The notes beneath the pieces are model-generated. The model was not told the DNA's origin. It made no database searches and worked only from the letters and a program-made list of their open reading frames with translations. From an uncultured bacterium (GTDB taxonomy: Bacteria > Bipolaricaulota > Bipolaricaulia > UBA7950 > UBA9294), in the NCBI GenBank assembly GCA_903857865.1, contig CAIOGO010000018.1, forward strand, positions 35,221 to 99,220: DNA of 64,000 nucleotides. Direction: 5' to 3'. A program made the position numbers and the translations under genes. Shown here one piece after another: positions 8,328 to 15,544 of the stretch. Each line of letters starts with the position of its first letter. Positions within the stretch are counted from its first letter, which is position 1.

Positions 8328-8348
8328 ACTTGTAATAGTGTCACAAGT
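8328..8348. promoter_or_regulatory. Palindrome ACTTGT-N9-ACAAGT upstream of the RHH gene
   Basis: Six-base inverted arms separated by nine bases lie 17 bases ahead of the RHH start codon. Spacing of about 15 bases between half-site centres suits a dimeric or tetrameric RHH repressor. Autoregulation is inferred from position; no second copy was noticed in the window. Confidence 0.5.
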
Positions 8349-8392
8349 CGGCGGCCGAGTCAAGGGCTGCGGCAAGAGAGAGTCCGCGGCGG

Positions 8393-9193
8393 CTAGTCGC
8401 TGAGTGGGGGAATGGCCTGCTCCTCAAGGGAGCGCGAGAAGCAGAGGACACGGTCCGTGACCCCTCGGGCCGTCTCACATGCGAGCGCAAGGCTACCCAA
8501 TTGCGCGTGAGTGGGAACGTAGAGCCGCGCCGGGCACGTCGGGATGACCGTCCGGTACTCGGCGTTGAACAGGAAGTAGGGCAGGATGAGGACGTCGGGC
8601 GGCGTCTCGGTCCATCCCGTCCGAGCGAAGTCCATCGCGATGGTGTCGAAGTTCAGATCCCCTGGATCTGCAAAGGCGAGGTCGCCGACCCGAAACCGGT
8701 AGCCGACGTTCTCCGGCCCCGGAAGCGGAAACGAGAAGACATCGATGGAGAGACCGGCGGCCTCGACTGTCTGGGGGCTGTAGAGCCCTGGGTGGACGAC
8801 GATCAAGCGGGCAGGATCGAGGGTCGGAGCCTGTGCGAGGACCGCGCGGACGACGTTGGCCGGTCCGATGAGGACGGCCTGCAGGTTCGCTGTCATGTTG
8901 CTGCTGATGACGGACGCATCGAAGTGGTCCGAGTCGGAGTGCGTGACGAGGATCAGATCGATGTCGAAGGGCGCGCTTGCCGCTGACATCAGCGCGCGCG
9001 GCTGCGCCGCCTCCATCATCGCCTGAGTTGCTGCTGGCGTCTCGAGCGTTGTGAGCCCGTCGATTGCGACCTTGAAATCGCCCCGGCCGATGACGTATCC
9101 GCTGGCGGCAACGAACGTGAGCGACACCGGCTCGGCCGTCAGGGCCGCGGCCCCGAGCATAAGAACGCACAGACCCGTCGCGAGAAACCGCAT
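8393..9193 (-). CDS. Exported metallo-beta-lactamase-fold protein (UlaG-like)
   Basis: A 266-residue protein with a signal peptide (MRFLATGLCVLMLGAAALTA). It carries a metallo-beta-lactamase-fold motif, THSDSDHFD (residues ~85-93), corresponding to HxHxDH with the first metal His kept and one changed to Asp. A later acidic/His site (FADPGDLNFD) would supply further ligands. The fold resembles UlaG/YcfU-type MBL hydrolases, here apparently periplasmic. Substrate unknown. It is a single gene between the RHH operon and mazEF. Confidence 0.78.
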   Translation of the reverse strand: MRFLATGLCVLMLGAAALTAEPVSLTFVAASGYVIGRGDFKVAIDGLTTLETPAATQAMMEAAQPRALMSAASAPFDIDLILVTHSDSDHFDASVISSNMTANLQAVLIGPANVVRAVLAQAPTLDPARLIVVHPGLYSPQTVEAAGLSIDVFSFPLPGPENVGYRFRVGDLAFADPGDLNFDTIAMDFARTGWTETPPDVLILPYFLFNAEYRTVIPTCPARLYVPTHAQLGSLALACETARGVTDRVLCFSRSLEEQAIPPLSD

Positions 9194-9346
9194 GTCTCGT
9201 TTCCTTTCGTCTTACCCGCGAAGCATAGCTGCGCGGAGGAGGCGTCCGCAACGCTCGGCATCTGGTCCCATGGCGGGCTCGGTGTTCACGGAAGTATCCG
9301 TCCCCCACGCCACGGGAGCAGAGTCAACTCGACAGGCCTCCACGCT

Positions 9347-9682
9347 CTAGAAGACGCATGCGTCGAGGAGCGAGAGGGCTTCCTGGAGAACCTCATCCGG
9401 CGCCTTTCCGATTCGCTTCGCCCGGCGAGTGCGGAAGTCGATCGACCGCATTTGCTCGACCGTGACGAAGCCGGTCACGCCGCCGCCCTCCGGGATCGCC
9501 ACGTGGAACGGGCAGTCGCGGCGCGTGTTCGTGATCGGGCAGACGATGGCGAGCCCCGTGTGTTGATTGAACAGGTCGTGACTGACGACGAGCGCCAGCC
9601 GACGGCCGCTCTGCTCGTGACCGGAGCGCGGATCGAACGCCACGGCGATGAAATCACCTTGCCGCGGAACGTACTCGGCCAT
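9347..9682 (-). CDS. mazF: MazF/PemK-family toxin (endoribonuclease)
   Basis: A 111-residue protein of the MazF/PemK family. It shows the opening QGDFIAVAFDPRSGHEQSGRR, in which the G-(H/K)-E-Q-x-G-x-R-P/R loop is conserved, then ALVVSHDLFN and the VCPITNTRR strand. The conserved late segment GFVTVEQMRSIDFRTR carries the catalytic region. It cuts mRNA at short sequences and is held inactive by MazE. The ATG follows the stop of mazE without a gap. Length fits the family. Nothing suggests inactivation. Confidence 0.93.
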   Translation of the reverse strand: MAEYVPRQGDFIAVAFDPRSGHEQSGRRLALVVSHDLFNQHTGLAIVCPITNTRRDCPFHVAIPEGGGVTGFVTVEQMRSIDFRTRRAKRIGKAPDEVLQEALSLLDACVF

Positions 9683-9931
9683 CTACCAGACCTCGCGGCC
9701 CGCCGGCGGACCCCAGTCGAGTTCTTCGGACTTGTAGTCGGCGGGCATGTCCTTGACGAGCTGACGCAGATCGTGCCCGCCGCGCACCCGCCGCGCCGGC
9801 GTGATGACGAGGACGCCGTCACGCGCCGCCACCTCGACCGCGTCGCCCACGCTGAGGTCAACGTTCGAGAGCAGCTCCTTGCTCAGCCGAAGTCCCTGGC
9901 TGTTGCCCCACTTCTGGACCTTCGTGATCAT
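9683..9931 (-). CDS. mazE: MazE-family antitoxin (AbrB/SpoVT fold)
   Basis: An 82-residue antitoxin. The N-terminal swapped-hairpin fold begins MITKVQKWGNSQGLRLSKEL, which is the diagnostic AbrB/MazE opening, and continues DLSVGDAVEVAARDGVLVITPA. The acidic C-terminus (ADYKSEELDWGPPAG) would wrap around MazF. GGAGGTAGCGCG lies before the ATG at 9931, which fixes the start over a longer open frame. It is the first gene of a two-gene operon with mazF and should repress its own promoter with the toxin. Confidence 0.93.
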   Translation of the reverse strand: MITKVQKWGNSQGLRLSKELLSNVDLSVGDAVEVAARDGVLVITPARRVRGGHDLRQLVKDMPADYKSEELDWGPPAGREVW

Positions 9932-10009
9932 CGCGCTACCTCCAGCGGATAGCCGAAGTATAGCCCAACAAGCCACTATGATGGAACACGGCGCAATCGC
10001 ATGCATCAT

Positions 10010-11125
10010 CTATGGCAAGCGGGGTTGCGGCGCTTCAGCCCGCGCGCCTGGCTTAGAGCGCAGAAGCTCAAGACCGTCTCTGCTGAAGTCCGCGAGCGTC
10101 GCGAACTTGTGTATGGCACGGCCCTTAAAGAGCCTGCTATACCTGACAGCGACAGGCCCCCGGGTCTTCATGATTCCGGGGTTTACGACAATGACCTCGG
10201 GGAGGCCTTCGTCGAGGAAGTGTATCTGACGGAACAGCCATTCGGAGTGCGAGTCTGTCGGGGGGAACGAGTAACCGATGAATACGATTCGGCTGCAGAA
10301 TGCGAGTTGCTCTCGCGCCAGCATCCACAGTCTGTGCATTGTTGATCCGCGCCTTATCAACTTGCGCGACGTAGGCGGGATAATGAATGGGCGCTCCTCT
10401 TGTCCGCATTCGGGGCACTTGCTGCCGACACTGAGATCGGCCAATTGCCCATCGCGCAGTGCGAGTCTGATTTGTCCGTGCCTTGAGCAGTCCAGGTTCT
10501 GACAAACCATCCAATTCAGTGAGCCGTGGAGTTTCAGTAGCACGCCGCGGCCAACGAAGTCGTTGACGAGTGGGCGCTTGACCATAAGATCGCAATAGGT
10601 GGCGAATTGCGGGAACTTAGCGAGCTGAAGCGTGAAGTCGGCTATGGTGTCCCAGTTGAAGGAAATGATCGAGTCATTGGGCTGGAGAGTGCTCAGAACG
10701 TCCAGCAGATGCTCGCAATGGAGACCCTCGGATTTGACCATGAGCAGGAGTGTTATGAAGTGCTCGAGATCGCGCTTGCAGGCTGAGAAGGCTCGGTGGT
10801 AGCTGGTGCCGACGTTGTACATCTGTTCGCCAATGTCGAGGAATGTGAAGACTTCCTCAATGCCAACGCGTCGCCACTCATCCTGATCAAGTGCGCGGAG
10901 GTTGTGGTCTAGACCCCAGGCCCTGACGATCAGTTCGTTCAGGCCTTCGTACATGGGACCCAGCATGTTGACATGACGTTCCTCTCACGTTGGAGTCTTC
11001 AACAGTGTGAAGAGGTCGTAGAAGAAGGTCTCGCCGGACGGCATCTTGGCGAGAGACTCTCGCCAACTGCCCTCCTTGGGGTACGTCGCTGCCCCGACGG
11101 ATGCCCCGGCCCCGAGGACCAACAT
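10010..11125 (-). pseudogene. SIR2-like domain gene interrupted by an in-frame TGA
   Basis: A SIR2-like reading frame of 371 codons read from the ATG at 11125. It opens with a nucleotide-binding MLVLGAGASVGA, then near codon 47 meets a TGA (10985-10987) and continues in the same frame to 10010. The second part keeps the SIR2-like hallmarks: SIISFNWDT, KLHGSLNW, a four-Cys zinc-like cluster (C..C before SRHG and CPECG), and FCSRIVFIGYSFPPTD. Replacing TGA by CGA (Arg) would restore the gene. Members of this family are often NAD-degrading or NAD-binding parts of antiphage systems, but no partner gene is visible here. The stop may be a decay mutation or a sequencing error. Confidence 0.75.
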
Positions 11126-11523
11126 CGTTCTATCGTCCTGTCGCCCTTGCACAGGCCAATCAACCCCCATCGGTGATCGAACAATGAGACGCTCCAACCA
11201 AGTCGGCCAATAGTACACCGCCGGATTCCTCCTGATAGAGCATCCAGTAGCGTGCGCTGGCTGGTTCTGCCATCCGCGCGGTGTTTCGAGGTGCCAACAT
11301 GCCCGAACGCATCAGGCGGGGCAGACACGCCGGGCGGAACACCGTCCAGAGATCGGTGACCGAGATTCATGGGATGACTACTCTCCGTGCATGTCTCAGC
11401 GTTGAGGAGAGGTTGCCGTCCGGCTACCTCCACGGCCTTGTTCCCCGGCGGGCCTCCTACTAGCTAGGATGTGCGCCCTGATCAGTGGCGAGGAGGGCGA
11501 ATCGTGTCGATGGCGCACACTCG
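11126..11523. other. Non-coding stretch between SIR2-like remnant and aquaporin relic
   Basis: About 400 bases. Short open frames on both strands have no recognisable similarity, ribosome site or domain. I see no repeat, hairpin or promoter strong enough to report. Confidence 0.45.
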
Positions 11524-11634
11524 ATGAGTGCGGAGTCCATCGGGACGTTCTGGTTGGCCGCTCGCCGGGTCCATTGCAGCCGTGCTGTCCGGGGAACTAT
11601 GCGATCAGGCGAGTATTGGGGAGTGCGGGAGGCA
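11524..11634 (+). pseudogene. Decayed aquaporin relic
   Basis: The sequence begins ATGAGTGCGGAGTCCATCGG and reads MSAESIGTFWL, closely matching the start of the intact aquaporin gene 417 bases downstream ([10 protein letters not shown]), with shared nucleotides GGGACGTTCTGGTTGG. After that the frame is lost; a later stretch in another frame (WPLAGSIAAVLSG) resembles the aquaporin C-terminal helix. The middle of the gene is therefore deleted. It is the first half of a decayed copy of the aquaporin/isomerase-like pair. Confidence 0.55.
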
Positions 11635-11636
11635 TG

Positions 11637-11860
11637 ATGCGCATTCTGGGAATCGAGAACGGCAAGCGGCTCGCCGGGGAAGCCACTGGTGGAAAATCTG
11701 CGCGAGGAGACGGCGCGCGTAGAACCTGCGCCAAGAAGGCAGGCTGCGGGAGATCTACATGACCGACGAGCACTCGGGGCCGTGATCCTGCTTGAGTGTG
11801 CGAGCACCGCCGAGGCGGGGGCACTCCCGAATAAGCTGCCTCTCGTGCGTCGCATCTTGC
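11637..11860 (+). pseudogene. Decayed copy of the isomerase-like gene
   Basis: The relic starts MRILGIE (compare MRILAIE in the intact gene at 12669), then moves through other frames as [11 protein letters not shown] and [15 protein letters not shown]...KLPLVRR. These parallel LREIYLTDKHS and [15 protein letters not shown]...TLPLVRR of the intact copy. At least two frameshifts and an internal deletion are needed to align them. GGGAGGC remains before the relic start. Order and spacing repeat those of the intact pair, so the pair was duplicated and one copy decayed. Confidence 0.7.
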
Positions 11861-11940
11861 GGCGTCGGGCCCTCCCCTGGTATGTTTCCCCCCATGTGGC
11901 CGGGATCGCCTGGGTGCGATCTCGCGAGGAGGAAGACGAC

Positions 11941-12648
11941 ATGTCGATGCCAAAGCGGATGGGGGCGGAGTTCTTCGGGACGTTCTGGTTGGTGTTGGGT
12001 GGGTGCGGGAGCGCGGTGTTGGCGGCCGCCTTCCCTGGGCTCGGAATCGGATTCGTCGGGGTGGCGCTCGCGTTCGGACTCACGGTCCTGACGATGGCCT
12101 ATGCGATTGGCCACATTTCGGGCTGCCACCTGAATCCGGCGGTCTCGCTCGGTCTCTGGGTCGGAGGGCGGTTCCCGGCGAAGGACCTCGTGCCCTATGT
12201 CGTCGCTCAAGTTGCAGGCGCGGCGGCCGGCGCAGGGATCCTCTACCTCATTGCGACCGGGGCGCCGAGCTTCGACGTGACGGGCGGATTCGCGACGAAC
12301 GGCTACGGGATTCACTCGCCGGGTGGCTACACGATGACGGCGGCCATCATTTGCGAGGTGGTCATGACGGCGATGTTCCTCATGGTGATCCTCGGGGCGA
12401 CGGACAAGCGGGCTCCGAAGGGCTTCGCGCCGATCGCCATCGGACTCGCGCTGACGCTCATCCACCTGATCTCGATTCCGGTCACGAACACGTCGGTCAA
12501 CCCGGCGCGTTCGACGGGCGTCGCGATCTTCCAGGGCGGCTGGGCGCTCCAGCAGCTCTGGCTCTTCTGGGCCGCCCCCTTGGTCGGGGCGATCGTCGGC
12601 GGCATCGCGTACCGCCTGATCGGCGGCGCGAAGGGTCAAGCAGTCTAG
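11941..12648 (+). CDS. aqpZ: Aquaporin Z-type water/small-solute channel
   Basis: A 235-residue MIP-family channel with six hydrophobic helices and both half-helix motifs: [11 protein letters not shown] in the first half (NPA near residue 64) and [10 protein letters not shown] in the second. The Arg after the second NPA (NPAR) is the selectivity-filter residue. Spacing and the GGFATNGYG loop match the AqpZ branch rather than glycerol facilitators. AGGAGGAAGACGAC before the ATG fixes the start. It is followed after 20 bases by the isomerase-like gene, suggesting co-transcription. It should move water across the inner membrane. Confidence 0.95.
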   Translation: MSMPKRMGAEFFGTFWLVLGGCGSAVLAAAFPGLGIGFVGVALAFGLTVLTMAYAIGHISGCHLNPAVSLGLWVGGRFPAKDLVPYVVAQVAGAAAGAGILYLIATGAPSFDVTGGFATNGYGIHSPGGYTMTAAIICEVVMTAMFLMVILGATDKRAPKGFAPIAIGLALTLIHLISIPVTNTSVNPARSTGVAIFQGGWALQQLWLFWAAPLVGAIVGGIAYRLIGGAKGQAV

Positions 12649-12668
12649 ATAAACCGCTCGGAGGCGGA

Positions 12669-12962
12669 ATGCGGATCCTGGCGATCGAGACGCCGGCCGA
12701 AGGCTCGCCGGGCGTGCCTTCGGCTGGCGACCTGCGCGATGAGGCGGCGCGGGCGTGGGAGCTACAGCAAGCGGGCAGCCTGCGCGAGATCTACCTGACG
12801 GACAAACACTCGCGAGCCGTCATCCTGCTTGAATGCGCGAACGCCGGCGAAGCCGCGGCAATCCTCGCGACGCTGCCGCTCGTGCGCCGCGGGTTCATCA
12901 CGTTCGACGTCATGGAGCTCGAGCCGTATCCTGGGTTCGCTCGGCTATTCGCTGGGAGGTGA
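12669..12962 (+). CDS. Muconolactone-isomerase/YciI-like small protein
   Basis: A 97-residue protein with a dimeric alpha-beta barrel layout: [61 protein letters not shown]. This pattern is seen in a broad group of MIase/YciI-like proteins annotated in oxidative-stress or ring-cleavage contexts. No catalytic residue can be assigned. The start follows GGAGGCGGA and lies 20 bases after aqpZ. A decayed copy lies upstream of aqpZ. Its stop codon lies inside the ribosome site of the nitroreductase, so the three genes probably form one operon. Confidence 0.75.
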   Translation: MRILAIETPAEGSPGVPSAGDLRDEAARAWELQQAGSLREIYLTDKHSRAVILLECANAGEAAAILATLPLVRRGFITFDVMELEPYPGFARLFAGR

Positions 12963-12968
12963 CGAGGT

Positions 12969-13622
12969 ATCGAACTCCGGGAGGCCCTCGCAGCGCGGGC
13001 GACGGTGAGAACTTTCGACGAACGGCCGGTTGCCGCTGGCATCGTGAAGAAGGCGATCCGGGCGGCGCTTCGCGCTCCAGCGTACAACCATCTGTGGGAA
13101 TGGGGCTTCATCCAGATCCACGATCGCTCGTTGCGCACGAGCCTCGCGGACGCAGCGGGCCTAGAGGATGTCTCGGATCCCGACATCCTAGCCACGAAGT
13201 TCGCGTCGCTGCCGACGGAAGCGCGACAGATCTACCTGCGCGCGCTCCCGCTCCAGCGAACGATGGTGCTCACTGCTCCGGGGCTCCTCGTGCCCGTGTA
13301 CCGACCGAAGCGGGGAGAACGGGCACCGGAAGGCCCGGCGGATCTGAACGCGTACGCCGCGATCTGGATCGCGCTCGGCTACCTCCTCCTGTCGCTCGCC
13401 GAGGACGGGGTCTACGGCTGCACGATCATCCCCGGCCGGTCGAGCGAGGCACGGCATCTGTTGGGCATTCCCGAAGACTGGGAGATCGCGACCCTGCTCC
13501 CGTTTGGCTACCCGCGCGGCCGCGTCGTGCGAAACGAGCATCCTTCGGACGTGGACGCCTTCCTGCACGTCGACAAGTTCCGTGGGTTCTCCTTGCCGAC
13601 CACGGTGGAGCCGATGGGGTAG
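12969..13622 (+). CDS. Nitroreductase-family flavoprotein
   Basis: About 217 residues of the FMN-dependent nitroreductase fold: ELREALAARATVRTFDERPV at the N-terminus (phosphate-binding Arg residues), APAYNHLWEWGF, then GYLLLSLAEDGVYGCTIIP and LGIPEDWEIATLLPFGYP, which are the usual C-terminal flavin contacts. The conserved N-terminal helix begins before the first canonical start (GTG at 13005). The best-placed start is ATC at 12969, preceded by GGAGGTGACGAGGT; ATC is very rare, so the true start is uncertain. It should reduce nitro compounds or quinones with NAD(P)H. It follows the isomerase-like gene with a 6-base gap. Confidence 0.82.
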   Translation: MELREALAARATVRTFDERPVAAGIVKKAIRAALRAPAYNHLWEWGFIQIHDRSLRTSLADAAGLEDVSDPDILATKFASLPTEARQIYLRALPLQRTMVLTAPGLLVPVYRPKRGERAPEGPADLNAYAAIWIALGYLLLSLAEDGVYGCTIIPGRSSEARHLLGIPEDWEIATLLPFGYPRGRVVRNEHPSDVDAFLHVDKFRGFSLPTTVEPMG

Positions 13623-13685
13623 CGGGCGCCGTGGCTGCTTGCCCCCGCGAAGCTAGGCTTCTACGATGGCAGTGGGAGGGGAATC

Positions 13686-14189
13686 ATGAATCGTCGAGTC
13701 TTCTACGTGCTGGCCGTTGTTGCAGTCCTTGCGCTCCCGTTCGCCGTTGCTGCGCAAGATGGATTGTCACCGGCTGTCTCCGCAACTGAGCAGCTAGACA
13801 ACCTGTCCGCGGGGCGTTCGTTCGGGATCGGGATCCAGGCGGAGTACCCGTGGGGCGGACTCATCTCGCTCCGTTACTGGGCGACGGACTGGCTCGGATT
13901 CGAGGGCGTCTTCTTCGTCCTCTCGAACGACGGAGAGACCTCGGGCATCGTGACCGCTCGCGCCCTCTACCGTGCCGTCGACGCGGCGGCCGTCGACTTT
14001 TACCTCGCGGGCGGCGCCTCGGTCGGTTTCTCGGCCGTCGGGAGCGACCCGGCGACCGGCATTCTGGTGGGCGGGATCGAGATCAACTTCTCGCAGCGGT
14101 TCGCGTGGAACGTTGAGTTCGGGCTATCGGCCACGATCTATGGCGAGGCGTGGACCACGTTCGGCACTGGCATCCACTTCTACTTCTAG
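13686..14189 (+). CDS. Small predicted outer-membrane beta-barrel protein
   Basis: A 167-residue protein with a signal peptide (MNRRVFYVLAVVAVLALPFAVAA, cleavage near residue 23). The mature part is made of alternating hydrophobic/polar segments rich in Gly, Tyr, Phe and Trp (GIGIQAEYPWGGLISLRYWA, VDFYLAGGASVGFSA) and ends in Phe (GTGIHFYF), the C-terminal signal for BAM insertion. Length fits an eight-strand barrel of the OmpW/OmpA-like class. GGAGGGGAATC precedes the ATG. A perfect bidirectional hairpin follows. Function is unknown. Confidence 0.75.
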   Translation: MNRRVFYVLAVVAVLALPFAVAAQDGLSPAVSATEQLDNLSAGRSFGIGIQAEYPWGGLISLRYWATDWLGFEGVFFVLSNDGETSGIVTARALYRAVDAAAVDFYLAGGASVGFSAVGSDPATGILVGGIEINFSQRFAWNVEFGLSATIYGEAWTTFGTGIHFYF

Positions 14190-14192
14190 TTC

Positions 14193-14233
14193 GCCTTGGG
14201 GCGGCGAGCCATTGCATCTCGCCGCCCCAAGGC
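14193..14233. terminator. Bidirectional hairpin between convergent genes
   Basis: Perfect 16-base arms, GCCTTGGGGCGGCGAG (14193-14208) and its complement (14218-14233), enclose a 9-base loop. It sits exactly between the convergent beta-barrel gene and arsM. The length and position indicate a shared transcription terminator, although no long U-run flanks it. Confidence 0.8.
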
Positions 14234-14234
14234 G

Positions 14235-15107
14235 CTACGGCTTTCGCGCGCTCACGCAGATGCTCGACACCGTGGCCGCGAGGAGATGCGCCGTCTCGTC
14301 GGTCAACCCGACGTCCTCGAGGCGCAGGGCCTGGCCGTCGACAACGATCACCGAGGACCCGGAGTCCTCATTCTCTTGCGACTCGCGGCGCTCGAAAGCA
14401 TCCTCGGCGAACGTTTCCTTGACGACTGTGACGTCTCGGAACCCGGCGTCGCGGATGGCGCCGAGGTAGTCGTCGATCTGGGATGCTCCGGCGATGCATC
14501 CGACGTAGTGTTCCATGGACTCGCGGACTTCTGTGGGAAGTTCTCCGCGCAGGACGATGTCGGAGACCATCAGTCGTCCGCCGCGCTTGAGGGCGCGATG
14601 CGCCTCGCGGAACACCTGCGGCTTGTCGGGCGAGAGATTTACGACGCAGTTCGAGATGACGATGTCGACCGAGGCGTCGGCGACAGGCAGGTGCTCGATC
14701 TCGCCGAGGCGGAACTCGACGTTCTCGATGCCTTCCTTGCGCGCGTTCTCCCTTGCGCGCTCGATCATCTCCGGCGTCATGTCGACGCCGATGGCGCGGC
14801 CGGTCGGGCCGACCTTTTCCGCGGCGAGGAAGCAGTCAATGCCCGCTCCGGAACCGAGGTCGAGCACGACCTCGCCCTTCTTGAGCGATGCGAGGGCTGT
14901 CGGATGGCCGCAACCGAGGCCGAGGTCGGCACCTTGGGGAATGGAACGCAACTCGTCCGCGCTGTAGCCGATGGCCTGGCTCACGGGCGAGGCGCTCTCC
15001 GAGCAGCACGTGCCGCCGCAACCGCTCTTGCACGACGTCGCGCGCTTGGCGTAGTTCTCGCGCACGGACTTCCGGATTTCGTCATCGCGCTTCGCGTTCT
15101 TACTCAT
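14235..15107 (-). CDS. arsM: Arsenite S-adenosylmethionine methyltransferase
   Basis: A 290-residue ArsM. The N-terminal region holds a Cys-rich segment (CKSGCGGTCC) and IGYSADELRSIPQGADLGLGCGHP, in which the Cys of GLGCG is an arsenite ligand. Next come SAM-binding motifs (VVLDLGSGAGIDCFLAA, GRAIGVDMTPEMIE) and the Cys pair seen in ArsM (SNCVVNL and VGCIAGA). It methylates As(III) to mono-, di- and trimethyl species in the cytoplasm. Its ATG overlaps the stop of the AbrB-like gene by 8 bases, so the two are one operon. Lies about 16 kb from the main arsenic island. Confidence 0.95.
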   Translation of the reverse strand: MSKNAKRDDEIRKSVRENYAKRATSCKSGCGGTCCSESASPVSQAIGYSADELRSIPQGADLGLGCGHPTALASLKKGEVVLDLGSGAGIDCFLAAEKVGPTGRAIGVDMTPEMIERARENARKEGIENVEFRLGEIEHLPVADASVDIVISNCVVNLSPDKPQVFREAHRALKRGGRLMVSDIVLRGELPTEVRESMEHYVGCIAGASQIDDYLGAIRDAGFRDVTVVKETFAEDAFERRESQENEDSGSSVIVVDGQALRLEDVGLTDETAHLLAATVSSICVSARKP

Positions 15108-15375
15108 TCGTCCTCTCCTTGGGCTGCAGCCCTACCGCCCCAATCATCACGCGGACGCCGTCCACGAGCGCGTCCGCCTTCACCAGCACGAGGCAACAGA
15201 TCTCGCCCTTTGACTCGATCGTCGTGAGCGCGAGCTTGTCCCCGGCGGAGAGGCCCATTCGCTCTCTCACATCCTTGGGCAGCACCATCTGGCCACGTTC
15301 GTCGACGCGGACGACGGCCGCGACCTGACAGCACTCTCCGCATTCGTCGCGCTTCTTTCTCCGAGAGTCGGCCAT
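15100..15375 (-). CDS. AbrB/MazE-fold Cys-rich regulator (HgcAB-associated/HgcC-like), arsM partner
   Basis: A 91-residue protein. An N-terminal Cys cluster (DECGECC) precedes an AbrB/SpoVT fold: VVRVDERGQMVLPKDVRERMGL, AGDKLALT, CCLVLVKADAL. The 'DERGQMVLPKDVR' segment is typical of the AbrB proteins found next to arsM or hgcAB genes. The Cys residues suggest metal or metalloid sensing. GGGAGGAG precedes the ATG. It is the first gene of the operon with arsM, and a palindrome lies just upstream, so autoregulated, arsenic-responsive control is a reasonable inference. Confidence 0.83.
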   Translation of the reverse strand: MADSRRKKRDECGECCQVAAVVRVDERGQMVLPKDVRERMGLSAGDKLALTTIESKGEICCLVLVKADALVDGVRVMIGAVGLQPKERTNE

Positions 15376-15391
15376 GGACTCCTCCCGCACG

Positions 15392-15407
15392 ATCTGATGT
15401 ATCAGAT
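15392..15407. promoter_or_regulatory. Palindromic operator upstream of the arsM operon
   Basis: ATCTGAT-GT-ATCAGAT is a perfect 7+2+7 inverted repeat 17 bases before the start codon of the AbrB-like gene. A third half-site (ATCAGA) follows at 15410-15415. The A/T-rich core stands out from its GC-rich surroundings. It resembles ArsR-type operators, but the encoded AbrB-fold protein could equally bind it. Confidence 0.6.
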
Positions 15408-15544
15408 AAATCAGAGAGTACACTCGATGGCCGAGGCCTGTCAAACCGGCGGCTGGACATTTCACGCGCAACCCCAGCGAAGGCAAGAGAATTCGGCGGC
15501 TGCCTCGTGGGCGTGGCGTCGGCACGCGTGGCTATGCCCCGGGG

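Noticed and set aside
10985-10987. Selenocysteine or pyrrolysine-type decoding of the TGA in the SIR2-like gene
   Set aside because: No SECIS-like element could be identified and the position is not a catalytic site; nonsense mutation is simpler.
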